Shown: one piece after another, positions 49,663 through 62,500 of the stretch | Layout: every line of letters begins with the position of its first letter | Numbering within the stretch: position 1 is the stretch's first letter | Assembly: GCF_051020975.1 (NCBI RefSeq) | Contig: NW_027478166.1 | Span: forward strand, 11,781,501 to 11,845,500 | DNA: 64,000 nucleotides | Direction of reading: 5' to 3' | Source: Osmia lignaria lignaria | Lineage: Eukaryota > Arthropoda > Insecta > Hymenoptera > Megachilidae | The notes under the pieces: generated by a model | The model's database searches: none | What the model was told of the DNA's origin: nothing | The model's input: the letters and a program-made list of their open reading frames with translations, nothing else | Position numbers and translations under genes: made by a program

Positions 49663-51027
49663 AGCTGTGCAGAAGAAGAACAACAAGAAGAAGAAATATC
49701 TCGAAATATGTCCGTCAGGCCCCTTCCCTTGAGATAAATCTGCAAATATCTCGGAAACGAAGCGAGCTATGGCAAAATGTTAAGAGACCTTTTTTGTAGA
49801 GAATTAAGTTTCCTACTTTTTATGTTCTATGATATTTTTTGATCAGATGCGTAGTTCTCGAGATATATCAAGATATTTAAAAGTTCCGAAGCCGCACCAA
49901 CATAATAGAGATACAGAAACACCGTGGCCCCTTTCTTTGAGATAACTCTGCACTATTGCGAGCTGGAAATGCCACTTCCAGTTTAGCTGTGCAGAAGAAG
50001 AACAACAAGAAGAAGAAATATCTCGAAATATGTCCGTTAGGCCCCTTCCCTTCAGATAAATCTGCAAATATCTCGGAAACGAAGCGAGCTATGGCAAAAT
50101 GTTAAGAGACCTTTTTTGTAGAGAATTAAGTTTCCTACTTTTCATGTTCTATGATATTTTTTGATCAGATGCGTAGTTCTCGAGATATATCAAGATATTT
50201 AAAAGTTCCGAAGCCGCACCAACATAATAGAGATACAGAAACACCGTGGCCCCTTTCTTTGAGATAACTCTGCACTATTGCGAGCTGTAAATGCCACTTC
50301 CAGCTTAGCTGTGCAGAAGAAGAACAACAAGAAGAAGAAATATCTCGAAATATGTCCGTCAGGCCCCTTCCCTTGAGATATATCTGCAAATATCTCGGAA
50401 ACGAAGCGAGCTATGGCAAAATGTTAAGAGACCTTTTTTGTAGAGAATTATGTTTCCTACAATTTATGTTCTATGATATTTTTTGATCAGAAGCGTAGTT
50501 TTCGAGATATATCGAGATATTTAAAAGTTCCGAAGACGCACCAACATAATAGAGATACAGAAACACCGTGGCCCCTTTCTTTGAGATAACTCTGCACTAG
50601 TGCGAGCCGCAAATGCCACTTCCAGCTTAGCTGTGCAGAAGAAGAACAACAAGAAGAAGAAATATCTCGAAATATGTCCGTCAGGCCCCTTCCCTTGAGA
50701 TAAATCTGCAAATATCTCGGAAACGAAGCGAGCTATGGCAAAATGTTAAGAGACCTTTTTTGTAAAGAATTATGTTTCCTACAATTTACGTTCTATGATA
50801 TTTTTTGATCAGAAGCGTAGTTTTCGAGATATATCGAGATATTTAAAAGTTCCGAAGCCGCACCAACATAATAGAGATACAGAAACACCGTGGCCCCTTT
50901 CTTTGAGATAACTCTGCACTATTGCGACCTGCAAATGCCACTTCCAGCTCAGCTGTGCAGAAGAAGAACAACAAGAAGAAGAAATATCTCGAAATATGTC
51001 CGTCAGGCCCCTTCCCTTGAGATAAAT
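49663..51027. repeat. 20-monomer-spaced block, left copy (partner at 56103-57467)
   Basis: About 1.36 kb matches at a shift of 6440 (20 x 322). Marks: TTAGGCCCCTTCCCTTCAG, GAGCTGTAAATG, GAAGACGCACC, TTGTAAAGAATTATG, CAGCTCAGCTG. A few mismatches exist, such as ACCAACATAATAG here and ACCAACGTAATAG at 56995. Confidence 0.8.
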
Positions 51028-51679
51028 CTGCAAATATCTCGGAAACGAAGAGAGCTATGGCAAAATGTTAAGAGACCTTTTTTGTAGAGAAATAAGTTTC
51101 CTACTTTTCATGTTCTATGATATTTTTTGATCAGATGCGTAGTTCTCGAGATATATCAAGATATTTAAAAGTTCCGAAGCCGCACCAACATAATAGAGAT
51201 ACAGAAACACCGTGGCCCCTTTCTTTGAGATAACTCTGCACTATTGCGAGCCGCAAATGCCACTTCCAGCTTAGCTGTGCAGAGGAAGAACAACAAGAAG
51301 AAGAAGTATCTCGAAATATGTCCGTCAGGCCCGTTCCTTTGAGCTGAATATGCAAATATCTCGGAAACGAAGCGAGCTATGGCAAAATGTTAAGATACGT
51401 TTTTTGTAGAGAATTATGTTTCCTACAATTTATGTTCTATGATATTTTTTGATCAGAAGCGTAGTTTTCGAGATATATCAAGATATTTAAAAGTTCCGAA
51501 GCTGCACCAACATAATAGAGGTACAGAAACACCGTGGCCTCTTTCTTTGAGATAACTCTGCACTATTGCGAGCTGCAAATGCCGCTTCGAGCTTAGCTGT
51601 GCAGAAGAAGAACAACAAGAAGAAGAAATATCTCGAAATATGTCGATCAGACCCCTTCCCTTGAGATGAATCTGCAAAT

Positions 51680-52328
51680 ATCTCGGAAACGAAGAGAGCT
51701 ATGGCAAAATGTTAAGAGACCTTTTTTGTAGAGAATTAAGTTTCCTACTTTTTATGTTCGATGATATTTTTTGATCAGATACGTAGTTCTCGAGATATAT
51801 CAAGATATTTAAAAGTTCCGAAGCTGCACCAACATAATAGAGGTACAGAAACACCGTGGCCTCTTTCTTTGAGATAACTCTGCACTATTGCGAGCTGGAA
51901 ATGCCACTTCCAGTTTAGCTGTGCAGAAGAAGAACAACAAGAAGAAGAAATATCTCGAAATATGTCCGTCAGGCCCCTTCCCTTGAGATAAATCTGCAAA
52001 TATCTCGGAAACGAAGAGAGCTATGGCAAAATGTTAAGAGACCTTTTTTGTAGAGAAATAAGTTTCCTACTTTTCATGTTCTATGATATTTTTTGATCAG
52101 ATGCGTAGTTCTCGAGATATATCAAGATATTTAAAAGTTCCGAAGCCGCACCAACATAATAGAGATACAGAAACACCGTGGCCCCTTTCTTTGAGATAAC
52201 TCTGCACTAGTGCGAGCCGCAAATGCCACTTCCAGCTTAGCTGTGCAGAAGAAGAACAACAAGAAGAAGAAATATCTTGAAATATGTCCGTCAGGCCCCT
52301 TCCCTTGAGATAAATATGCAAATATCTC
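51680..52328. repeat. Two-monomer segment matching 54578-55226
   Basis: The shift is 2898 (9 x 322). Marks: GAAGAGAGC, GTTCGATGATATT, CAGATACGTAG, AGAGAAATAAG, GATAAATATGC. The partner has GACCAG where this has GATCAG. Confidence 0.75.
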
Positions 52329-52738
52329 GGAAACGAAGCGAGCTATGGCCAAATGTTAAGAGACCTTTTTTGTAGAGAATAATGTTTCCTACAATTTACG
52401 TTCTATGATATTTTTTGATCAGAAGCGTAGTTTTCGAGATATATCGAGATATTTAAAAGCTCCGAAGCCGCACCAACATAATAGAGATACAGAAACACCG
52501 TGGCCCCTTTCTTTGGGATAACTCTGCACTATTGCGAGCTGCAAATGCCACTTCCAGCTTAGCTGTGCAGAAGAAGAACAACAAGAAGAAGAAATATCTC
52601 GAAATATGTCCGTCAGGCCCCTTCCCTTGAGATAAATATGCAAATATCTCGGAAACGAACCGTGCTATGGCAAAATGTTAAGAGACCTTTTTTGTAGAGA
52701 ATTAAGTTTCCTACTTTTTATGTTCTATGATATTTTTT

Positions 52739-53060
52739 GATCAGATGCGTAGTTCTCGAGATATATCAAGATATTTAAAAGTTCCGAAGCCGCACCAACA
52801 TAATAGAGATACAGAAACACCGTGGCCCCTTTCTTTGAGATAACTCTGCACTATTGCGAGCTGGAAATGCTACTTCCAGTTTAGCTGTGCAGAAGAAGAA
52901 CAACAAGAAGAAGAAATATCTCGAAATATGTCCGTTAGGCCCCTTCCCTTCAGATAAATCTGCAAATATCTCGGAAACGAAGCGAGCTATGGCAAAATGT
53001 TAAGAGACCTTTTTTGTAGAGAATTAAGTTTCCTACTTTTTATGTTCGATGATATTTTTT
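52739..53060 (+). repeat. Monomer with AATGCTACTTCC variant
   Basis: AAATGCTACTTCC replaces AAATGCCACTTCC, and the tail reads TTAGGCCCCTTCCCTTCAG. The variant is seen only here and in the unit at 59179, which makes it a marker for the origin of the chimera there. Confidence 0.85.
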
Positions 53061-53202
53061 GATCAGATGCGTAGTTCTCGAGATATATCAAGATATTTAA
53101 AAGTTCCGAAGCTGCACCAACATAATAGAGGTACAGAAACACCGTGGCCTCTTTCTTTGAGATAACTCTGCACTATTGCGAGCTGCAAATGCCGCTTCGA
53201 GC

Positions 53203-56200
53203 TTAGCTGTGCAGAAGAAGAACAACAAGAAGAAGAAATATCTCGAAATATGTCCGTCAGACCCCTTCCCTTGAGATGAATCTGCAAATATCTCGGAAAC
53301 GAAGCGAGCTATGGCAAAATGTTAAGAGACCTTTTTTGTAGAGAATAATGTTTCCTACAATTTACGTTCTATGATATTTTTTGATCAGAAGCGTAGTTTT
53401 CGAGATATATCGAGATATTTAAAAGTTCCGAAGCCGCACCAACATAATAGAGATACAGAAACACCGTGGCCCCTTTCTTTGGGATAACTCTGCACTATTG
53501 CGAGCTGCAAATGCCACTTCCAGCTTAGCTGTGCAGAAGAAGAACAACAAGAAGAAGAAATATCTCGAAATATGTCCGTCAGGCCACTTCCCTTGAGATA
53601 AATCTGCAAATATCTCGGAAACGAAGCGAGCTATGGCAAAATGTTAAGAGGCCTTTTTTGTAGAGAATTAAGTTTCCTACTTTTTATGTTCGATGATATT
53701 TTTTGATCAGATGCGCAGTTCTCGAGATATATCAAGATATTTAAAAGTTCCGAAGCTGCACCAACATAATAGAGGTACAGAAACACCGTGGCCTCTTTCT
53801 TTGAGATAACTCTGCACTATTGCGAGCTGGAAATGCCACTTCCAGTTTAGCTGTGCAGAAGAAGAACAACAAGAAGAAGAAATATCTCGAAATATGTCCG
53901 TTAGGCCCCTTCCCTTGAGATAAATCTGCAAATATCTCGGAAACGAAGCCAGCTATGGCAAAATGGTAAGAGACCTTTTTTGTAGAGAATTATGTTTCCT
54001 ACAATTTATGTTCTATGATATTTTTTGATCAGAAGCGTAGTTTTCGAGATATATCGAGATATTTAAAAGTTCCGAAGCCGCACCAACATAATAGAGATAC
54101 AGAAACACGGTGGCCCCTTTCTTTGAGATAACTCTGCACTAGTGCGAGCCGCAAATGCCACTTCCAGCTTAGCTGTGCAGAAGAAGAACAACAAGAAGAA
54201 GAAATATCTCGAAATATGTCCGTCAGGCCCCTTCCCTTGAGATAAATATGCAAATATCTCGGAAACGAAGCGAGCTATGGCAAAATGTTAACAGACCTTT
54301 TTTGTAGAGAATTAAGTTTCCTACTTTTTATGTTCTATGACATTTTTTGATCAGATGCGTAGTTCTCGAGATATATCAAGATATTTAAAAGTTCCGAAGC
54401 CGCACCTACATAATAGAGATACAGAAACACCGTGGCCCCTTTCTTTAAGATAACTCTGCACTATTGCGAGCTGCAAATGCCACTTCCAGCTTAGCTGTGC
54501 AGAGGAAGAACAACAAGAAGAAGAAATATCTCGAAATATGTCCGTCAGGCCAGTTCCTTTGAGCTGAATCTGCAAATATCTCGGAAACGAAGAGAGCTAT
54601 GGCAAAATGTTAAGAGACCTTTTTTGTAGAGAATTAAGTTTCCTACTTTTTATGTTCGATGATATTTTTTGACCAGATACGTAGTTCTCGAGATATATCA
54701 AGATATTTAAAAGTTCCGAAGCTGCACCAACATAATAGAGGTACAGAAACACCGTGGCCTCTTTCTTTGAGATAACTCTGCACTATTGCGAGCTGGAAAT
54801 GCCACTTCCAGTTTAGCTGTGCAGAAGAAGAACAACAAGAAGAAGAAATATCTCGAAATATGTCCGTCAGGCCCCTTCCCTTGAGATAAATCTGCAAATA
54901 TCTCGGAAACGAAGAGAGCTATGGCAAAATGTTAAGAGACCTTTTTTGTAGAGAAATAAGTTTCCTACTTTTCATGTTCTATGATATTTTTTGATCAGAT
55001 GCGTAGTTCTCGAGATATATCAAGATATTTAAAAGTTCCGAAGCCGCACCAACATAATAGAGATACAGAAACACCGTGGCCCCTTTCTTTGAGATAACTC
55101 TGCACTAGTGCGAGCCGCAAATGCCACTTCCAGCTTAGCTGTGCAGAAGAAGAACAACAAGAAGAAGAAATATCTCGAAATATGTCCGTCAGGCCCCTTC
55201 CCTTGAGATAAATATGCAAATATCTCGGCAACGAAGCGAGCTATGGCAAAATGTTAAGAGACCTTTTTTGTAGGGAATTAAGTTTCCTACTTTTTATGTT
55301 CTAAGATATTTTTGGATCAGATGCGTAGTTCTCGAGATATATCAAGATATTTAAAAGTTCCGAAGCCGCACCAACATAATAGAGATACAGAAACACCGTG
55401 GCCCCTTTCTTTGAGATAACTCTGCACTATTGCGAGCCGCAAATGCCACTTCCAGCTTAGCTGTGCAGAGGAAGAACAACAAGAAGAAGATATATCTCGA
55501 AATATGTCCGTCAGGCCCGTTCCTTTGAGCTGAATATGCAAATATCTCGGAAACGAAGCGAGCTATGGCAAAATGTTAAGATACGTTTTTTGTAGAGAAT
55601 TATGTTTCCTACAATTTATGTTCTATGATATTTTTTGATCAGAAGCGTAGTTTTCGAGATATATCGAGATATTTAAAAGTTCCGAAGCCGCACCAACATA
55701 ATAGAGATACAGAAACACCGTGGCCCCTTTCTTTGAGATAACTCTGCACTAGTGCGAGCCGCAAATGCCACTTCCAGCTTAGCTGTGCAGAAGAAGAACA
55801 ACAAGAAGAAGAAATATCTCGAAATATGTCCGTCAGGCCCCTTCCCTTGAGATAAATCTGCAAATATCTCGGAAACGAAGCGAGCTATGGCAAAATGTTA
55901 AGCGACCTTTTTTGTAAAGAATTATGTTTCCTACAATTTATGTATTATGATATTTTTTGATCAGAAGCGTAGTTTTCGAGATATATCGAGATATTTAAAA
56001 GTTCCGAAGCCGCACCAACATAATAGAGATACAGAAACACCGTGGCCCCTTTCTTTGAGATAACTCTGCACTATTGCGACCTGCAAATGCCACTTCCAGC
56101 TCAGCTGTGCAGAAGAAGAACAACAAGAAGAAGAAATATCTCGAAATATGTCCGTCAGGCCCCTTCCCTTGAGATAAATCTGCAAATATCTCGGAAACGA

Positions 56201-59200
56201 AGCGAGCTATGGCAAAATGTTAAGAGACCTTTTTTGTAGAGAATTAAGTTTCCTACTTTTTATGTTCTATGATATTTTTTGATCAGATGCGTAGTTCTCG
56301 AGATATATCAAGATATTTAAAAGTTCCGAAGCCGCACCAACATAATAGAGATACAGAAACACCGTGGCCCCTTTCTTTGAGATAACTCTGCACTATTGCG
56401 AGCTGGAAATGCCACTTCCAGTTTAGCTGTGCAGAAGAAGAACAACAAGAAGAAGAAATATCTCGAAATATGTCCGTTAGGCCCCTTCCCTTCAGATAAA
56501 TCTGCAAATATCTCGGAAACGAAGCGAGCTATGGCAAAATGTTAAGAGACCTTTTTTGTAGAGAATTAAGTTTCCTACTTTTCATGTTCTATGATATTTT
56601 TTGATCAGATGCGTAGTTCTCGAGATATATCAAGATATTTAAAAGTTCCGAAGCCGCACCAACATAATAGAGATACAGAAACACCGTGGCCCCTTTCTTT
56701 GAGATAACTCTGCACTATTGCGAGCTGTAAATGCCACTTCCAGCTTAGCTGTGCAGAAGAAGAACAACAAGAAGAAGAAATATCTCGAAATATGTCCGTC
56801 AGGCCCCTTCCCTTGAGATATATCTGCAAATATCTCGGAAACGAAGCGAGCTATGGCAAAATGTTAAGAGACCTTTTTTGTAGAGAATTATGTTTCCTAC
56901 AATTTATGTTCTATGATATTTTTTGATCAGAAGCGTAGTTTTCGAGATATATCGAGATATTTAAAAGTTCCGAAGACGCACCAACGTAATAGAGATACAG
57001 AAACACCGTGGCCCCTTTCTTTGAGATCACTCTGCACTAGTGCGAGCCGCAAATGCCACTTCCAGCTTAGCTGTGCAGAAGAAGAACAACAAGAAGAAGA
57101 AATATCTCGAAATATGTCCGTCAGGCCCCTTCCCTTGAGATAAATCTGCAAATATCTCGGAAACGAAGCGAGCTATGGCAAAATGTTAAGAGACCTTTTT
57201 CGTAAAGAATTATGTTTCCTACAATTTACGTTCTATGATATTTTTTGATCAGAAGCGTAGTTTTCGAGATATATCGAGATATTTAAAAGTTCCGAAGCCG
57301 CACCAACATAATAGAGATACAGAAACACCGTGGCCCCTTTCTTTGAGATAACTCTGCACTATTGCGACCTGCAAATGCCACTTCCAGCTCAGCTGTGCAG
57401 AAGAAGAACAACAAGAAGAAGAAATATCTCGAAATATGTCCGTCAGGCCCCTTCCCTTGAGATAAATATGCAAATATCTCGGCAACGAAGCGAGCTATGG
57501 CAAAATGTTAAGAGACCTTTTTTGTAGGGAATTAAGTTTCCTACTTTTTATGTTCTAAGATATTTTTGGATCAGATGCGTAGTTCTCGAGATATATCAAG
57601 ATATTTAAAAGTTCCGAAGCCGCACCAACATAATAGAGATACAGAAAGACCGTGGCCCCTTTCTTTGAGATAACTCTGCACTATTGCGAGCCGCAAATGC
57701 CACTTCCAGCTTAGCTGTGCAGAGGAAGGACAACAAGAAGAAGAAGTATCTCGAAATATGTCCGTCAGGCCCGTTCCTTTGAGCTGAATATGCAAATATC
57801 TCGGAAACGAAGCGAGCTATGGCAAAATGTTAAGATACGTTTTTTGTAGAGAATTATGTTTCCTACAATTTATGTTCTATGATATTTTTTGATCAGAAGC
57901 GTAGTTTTCGAGATATATCGAGATATTTAAAAGTTCCGAAGCCGCACCAACATAATAGAGATACAGAAACACCGTGGCCCCTTTCTTTGAGATAACTCTG
58001 CACTAGTGCGAGCCGCAAATGCCACTTCCAGCTTAACTGTGCAGAAGAAGAACAACAAGAAGAAGAAATATCTCGAAATATGTCCGTCAGGCCCCTTCCC
58101 TTGAGATAAATCTGCAAATATCTCGGAAACGAAGCGAGCTATGGCAAAATGTTAAGAGACCTTTTTTGTAAAGAATTATGTTTCCTACAATTTATGTTCT
58201 ATGATATTTTTTGATCAGAAGCGTAGTTTTCGAGATATATCGAGATATTTAAAAGTTCCGAAGCCGCACCAACATAATAGAGATACAGAAACACCGTGGC
58301 CCCTTTCTTTGAGATAACTCTGCACTATTGCGACCTGCAAATGCCACTTCCAGCTCAGCTGTGCAGAAGAAGAACAACAAGAAGAAGAAATATCTCGAAA
58401 TATGTCCGTCAGGCCCCTTCCCTTGAGATAAATCTGCAAATATCTCGGAAACGAAGCGAGCTATGGCAAAATGTTAAGAGACCTTTTTTGTAGAGAATTA
58501 AGTTTCCTACTTTTTATGTTCTATGATATTTTTTGATCAGATGCGTAGTTCTCGAGATATATCAAGATATTTAAAAGTTCCGAAGCCGCACCAACATAAT
58601 AGAGATACAGAAACACCGTGGCCCCTTTCTTTGAGATAACTCTGCACTATTGCGAGCTGGAAATGCCACTTCCAGTTTAGCTGTGCAGAAGAAGAACAAC
58701 AAGAAGAAGAAATATCTCGAAATATGTCCGTTAGGCCCCTTCCCTTCAGATAAATCTGCAAATATCTCGGAAACGAAGCGAGCTATGGCAAAATGTTAAG
58801 AGACCTTTTTTGTAGAGAATTAAGTTTCCTACTTTTCATGTTCTATGATATTTTTTGATCAGATGCGTAGTTCTCGAGATATATCAAGATATTTAAAAGT
58901 TCCGAAGCCGCACCAACATAATAGAGATACAGAAACACCGTGGCCCCTTTCTTTGAGATAACTCTGCACTATTGCGAGCTGTAAATGCCACTTCCAGCTT
59001 AGCTGTGCAGAAGAAGAACAACAAGAAGAAGAAATATCTCGAAATATGTCCGTCAGGCCCCTTCCCTTGAGATAAATATGCAAATATCTCGGAAACGAAC
59101 CGAGCTATGGCAAAATGTTAAGAGACCTTTTTTGTAGAGAATTAAGTTTCCTACTTTTTATGTTCTATGATATTTTTTGATCAGATGCGTAGTTCTCGAG

Positions 59201-59320
59201 ATATATCAAGATATTTAAAAGTTCCGAAGCCGCACCAACATAATAGAGATACAGAAACACCGTGGCCCCTTTCTTTGAGATAACTCTGCACTATTGCGAG
59301 CTGGAAATGCTACTTCCAGT
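53203..59320. repeat. 19-monomer block, copy 1 (6118 bp)
   Basis: Bases from 53203 to the partner of the window end (57882) match 59321 to 64000 at a shift of 6118 (19 x 322). Marks repeated in order include AAGAGGCCTTTTT, GATGCGCAGTT, GAAGCCAGC with AATGGTAAG, ACACGGTGG, TTAACAGACC, GCACCTACATAATAG, TTTAAGATAAC, GACCAGATACG, CTCGGCAACG, AGGGAATTAAG, GTTCTAAGATATTTTTGG, AAGATACG and ATGTATTATG. Confidence 0.95.
55141..59072. repeat. 7-monomer periodicity inside the 19-monomer block (2254 bp)
   Basis: Bases 55141 to 56818 match 57395 to 59072 at a shift of 2254. Marks: CTCGGCAACG, AGGGAATTAAG, GTTCTAAGATATTTTTGG, GGCCCGTTCC with GAATATGC, AAGATACG, CAGCTCAGCTG, CCCTTCAGATAAATC, GAGCTGTAAATG. 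It has more mismatches than the 6118-bp duplication and so looks older. Confidence 0.8.
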
Positions 59321-59500
59321 TTAGCTGTGCAGAAGAAGAACAACAAGAAGAAGAAATATCTCGAAATATGTCCGTCAGACCCCTTCCCTTGAGATGAATC
59401 TGCAAATATCTCGGAAACGAAGCGAGCTATGGCAAAATGTTAAGAGACCTTTTTTGTAGAGAATAATGTTTCCTACAATTTACGTTCTATGATATTTTTT
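59179..59500 (+). repeat. Chimeric monomer at the 19-monomer junction
   Basis: The left part, up to CTTCCAGTTTAG, carries the AATGCTACTTCC variant and matches 52739 and on at a shift of 6440. From 59321 it matches 53203 and on at a shift of 6118, with GTCAGACCCC and GAGATGAATC. The switch lies in 59321-59375, where the two possible parents are identical. Confidence 0.92.
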
Positions 59501-62500
59501 GATCAGAAGCGTAGTTTTCGAGATATATCGAGATATTTAAAAGTTCCGAAGCCGCACCAACATAATAGAGATACAGAAACACCGTGGCCCCTTTCTTTGG
59601 GATAACTCTGCACTATTGCGAGCTGCAAATGCCACTTCCAGCTTAGCTGTGCAGAAGAAGAACAACAAGAAGAAGAAATATCTCGAAATATGTCCGTCAG
59701 GCCACTTCCCTTGAGATAAATCTGCAAATATCTCGGAAACGAAGCGAGCTATGGCAAAATGTTAAGAGGCCTTTTTTGTAGAGAATTAAGTTTCCTACTT
59801 TTTATGTTCGATGATATTTTTTGATCAGATGCGCAGTTCTCGAGATATATCAAGATATTTAAAAGTTCCGAAGCTGCACCAACATAATAGAGGTACAGAA
59901 ACACCGTGGCCTCTTTCTTTGAGATAACTCTGCACTATTGCGAGCTGGAAATGCCACTTCCAGTTTAGCTGTGCAGAAGAAGAACAACAAGAAGAAGAAA
60001 TATCTCGAAATATGTCCGTTAGGCCCCTTCCCTTGAGATAAATCTGCAAATATCTCGGAAACGAAGCCAGCTATGGCAAAATGGTAAGAGACCTTTTTTG
60101 TAGAGAATTATGTTTCCTACAATTTATGTTCTATGATATTTTTTGATCAGAAGCGTAGTTTTCGAGATATATCGAGATATTTAAAAGTTCCGAAGCCGCA
60201 CCAACATAATAGAGATACAGAAACACGGTGGCCCCTTTCTTTGAGATAACTCTGCACTAGTGCGAGCCGCAAATGCCACTTCCAGCTTAGCTGTGCAGAA
60301 GAAGAACAACAAGAAGAAGAAATATCTCGAAATATGTCCGTCAGGCCCCTTCCCTTGAGATAAATATGCAAATATCTCGGAAACGAAGCGAGCTATGGCA
60401 AAATGTTAACAGACCTTTTTTGTAGAGAATTAAGTTTCCTACTTTTTATGTTCTATGACATTTTTTGATCAGATGCGTAGTTCTCGAGATATATCAAGAT
60501 ATTTAAAAGTTCCGAAGCCGCACCTACATAATAGAGATACAGAAACACCGTGGCCCCTTTCTTTAAGATAACTCTGCACTATTGCGAGCTGCAAATGCCA
60601 CTTCCAGCTTAGCTGTGCAGAGGAAGAACAACAAGAAGAAGAAATATCTCGAAATATGTCCGTCAGGCCAGTTCCTTTGAGCTGAATCTGCAAATATCTC
60701 GGAAACGAAGAGAGCTATGGCAAAATGTTAAGAGACCTTTTTTGTAGAGAATTAAGTTTCCTACTTTTTATGTTCGATGATATTTTTTGACCAGATACGT
60801 AGTTCTCGAGATATATCAAGATATTTAAAAGTTCCGAAGCTGCACCAACATAATAGAGGTACAGAAACACCGTGGCCTCTTTCTTTGAGATAACTCTGCA
60901 CTATTGCGAGCTGGAAATGCCACTTCCAGTTTAGCTGTGCAGAAGAAGAACAACAAGAAGAAGAAATATCTCGAAATATGTCCGTCAGGCCCCTTCCCTT
61001 GAGATAAATCTGCAAATATCTCGGAAACGAAGAGAGCTATGGCAAAATGTTAAGAGACCTTTTTTGTAGAGAAATAAGTTTCCTACTTTTCATGTTCTAT
61101 GATATTTTTTGATCAGATGCGTAGTTCTCGAGATATATCAAGATATTTAAAAGTTCCGAAGCCGCACCAACATAATAGAGATACAGAAACACCGTGGCCC
61201 CTTTCTTTGAGATAACTCTGCACTAGTGCGAGCCGCAAATGCCACTTCCAGCTTAGCTGTGCAGAAGAAGAACAACAAGAAGAAGAAATATCTCGAAATA
61301 TGTCCGTCAGGCCCCTTCCCTTGAGATAAATATGCAAATATCTCGGCAACGAAGCGAGCTATGGCAAAATGTTAAGAGACCTTTTTTGTAGGGAATTAAG
61401 TTTCCTACTTTTTATGTTCTAAGATATTTTTGGATCAGATGCGTAGTTCTCGAGATATATCAAGATATTTAAAAGTTCCGAAGCCGCACCAACATAATAG
61501 AGATACAGAAACACCGTGGCCCCTTTCTTTGAGATAACTCTGCACTATTGCGAGCCGCAAATGCCACTTCCAGCTTAGCTGTGCAGAGGAAGAACAACAA
61601 GAAGAAGATATATCTCGAAATATGTCCGTCAGGCCCGTTCCTTTGAGCTGAATATGCAAATATCTCGGAAACGAAGCGAGCTATGGCAAAATGTTAAGAT
61701 ACGTTTTTTGTAGAGAATTATGTTTCCTACAATTTATGTTCTATGATATTTTTTGATCAGAAGCGTAGTTTTCGAGATATATCGAGATATTTAAAAGTTC
61801 CGAAGCCGCACCAACATAATAGAGATACAGAAACACCGTGGCCCCTTTCTTTGAGATAACTCTGCACTAGTGCGAGCCGCAAATGCCACTTCCAGCTTAG
61901 CTGTGCAGAAGAAGAACAACAAGAAGAAGAAATATCTCGAAATATGTCCGTCAGGCCCCTTCCCTTGAGATAAATCTGCAAATATCTCGGAAACGAAGCG
62001 AGCTATGGCAAAATGTTAAGCGACCTTTTTTGTAAAGAATTATGTTTCCTACAATTTATGTATTATGATATTTTTTGATCAGAAGCGTAGTTTTCGAGAT
62101 ATATCGAGATATTTAAAAGTTCCGAAGCCGCACCAACATAATAGAGATACAGAAACACCGTGGCCCCTTTCTTTGAGATAACTCTGCACTATTGCGACCT
62201 GCAAATGCCACTTCCAGCTCAGCTGTGCAGAAGAAGAACAACAAGAAGAAGAAATATCTCGAAATATGTCCGTCAGGCCCCTTCCCTTGAGATAAATCTG
62301 CAAATATCTCGGAAACGAAGCGAGCTATGGCAAAATGTTAAGAGACCTTTTTTGTAGAGAATTAAGTTTCCTACTTTTTATGTTCTATGATATTTTTTGA
62401 TCAGATGCGTAGTTCTCGAGATATATCAAGATATTTAAAAGTTCCGAAGCCGCACCAACATAATAGAGATACAGAAACACCGTGGCCCCTTTCTTTGAGA

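Noticed and set aside
3146..57143. Plus-strand 76-residue frames with an acidic AEEEQQEEE run
   Set aside because: Open only in five units where a TAA is mutated, four of which descend from one unit. The acidic run is the GAA/CAA tract read in frame.
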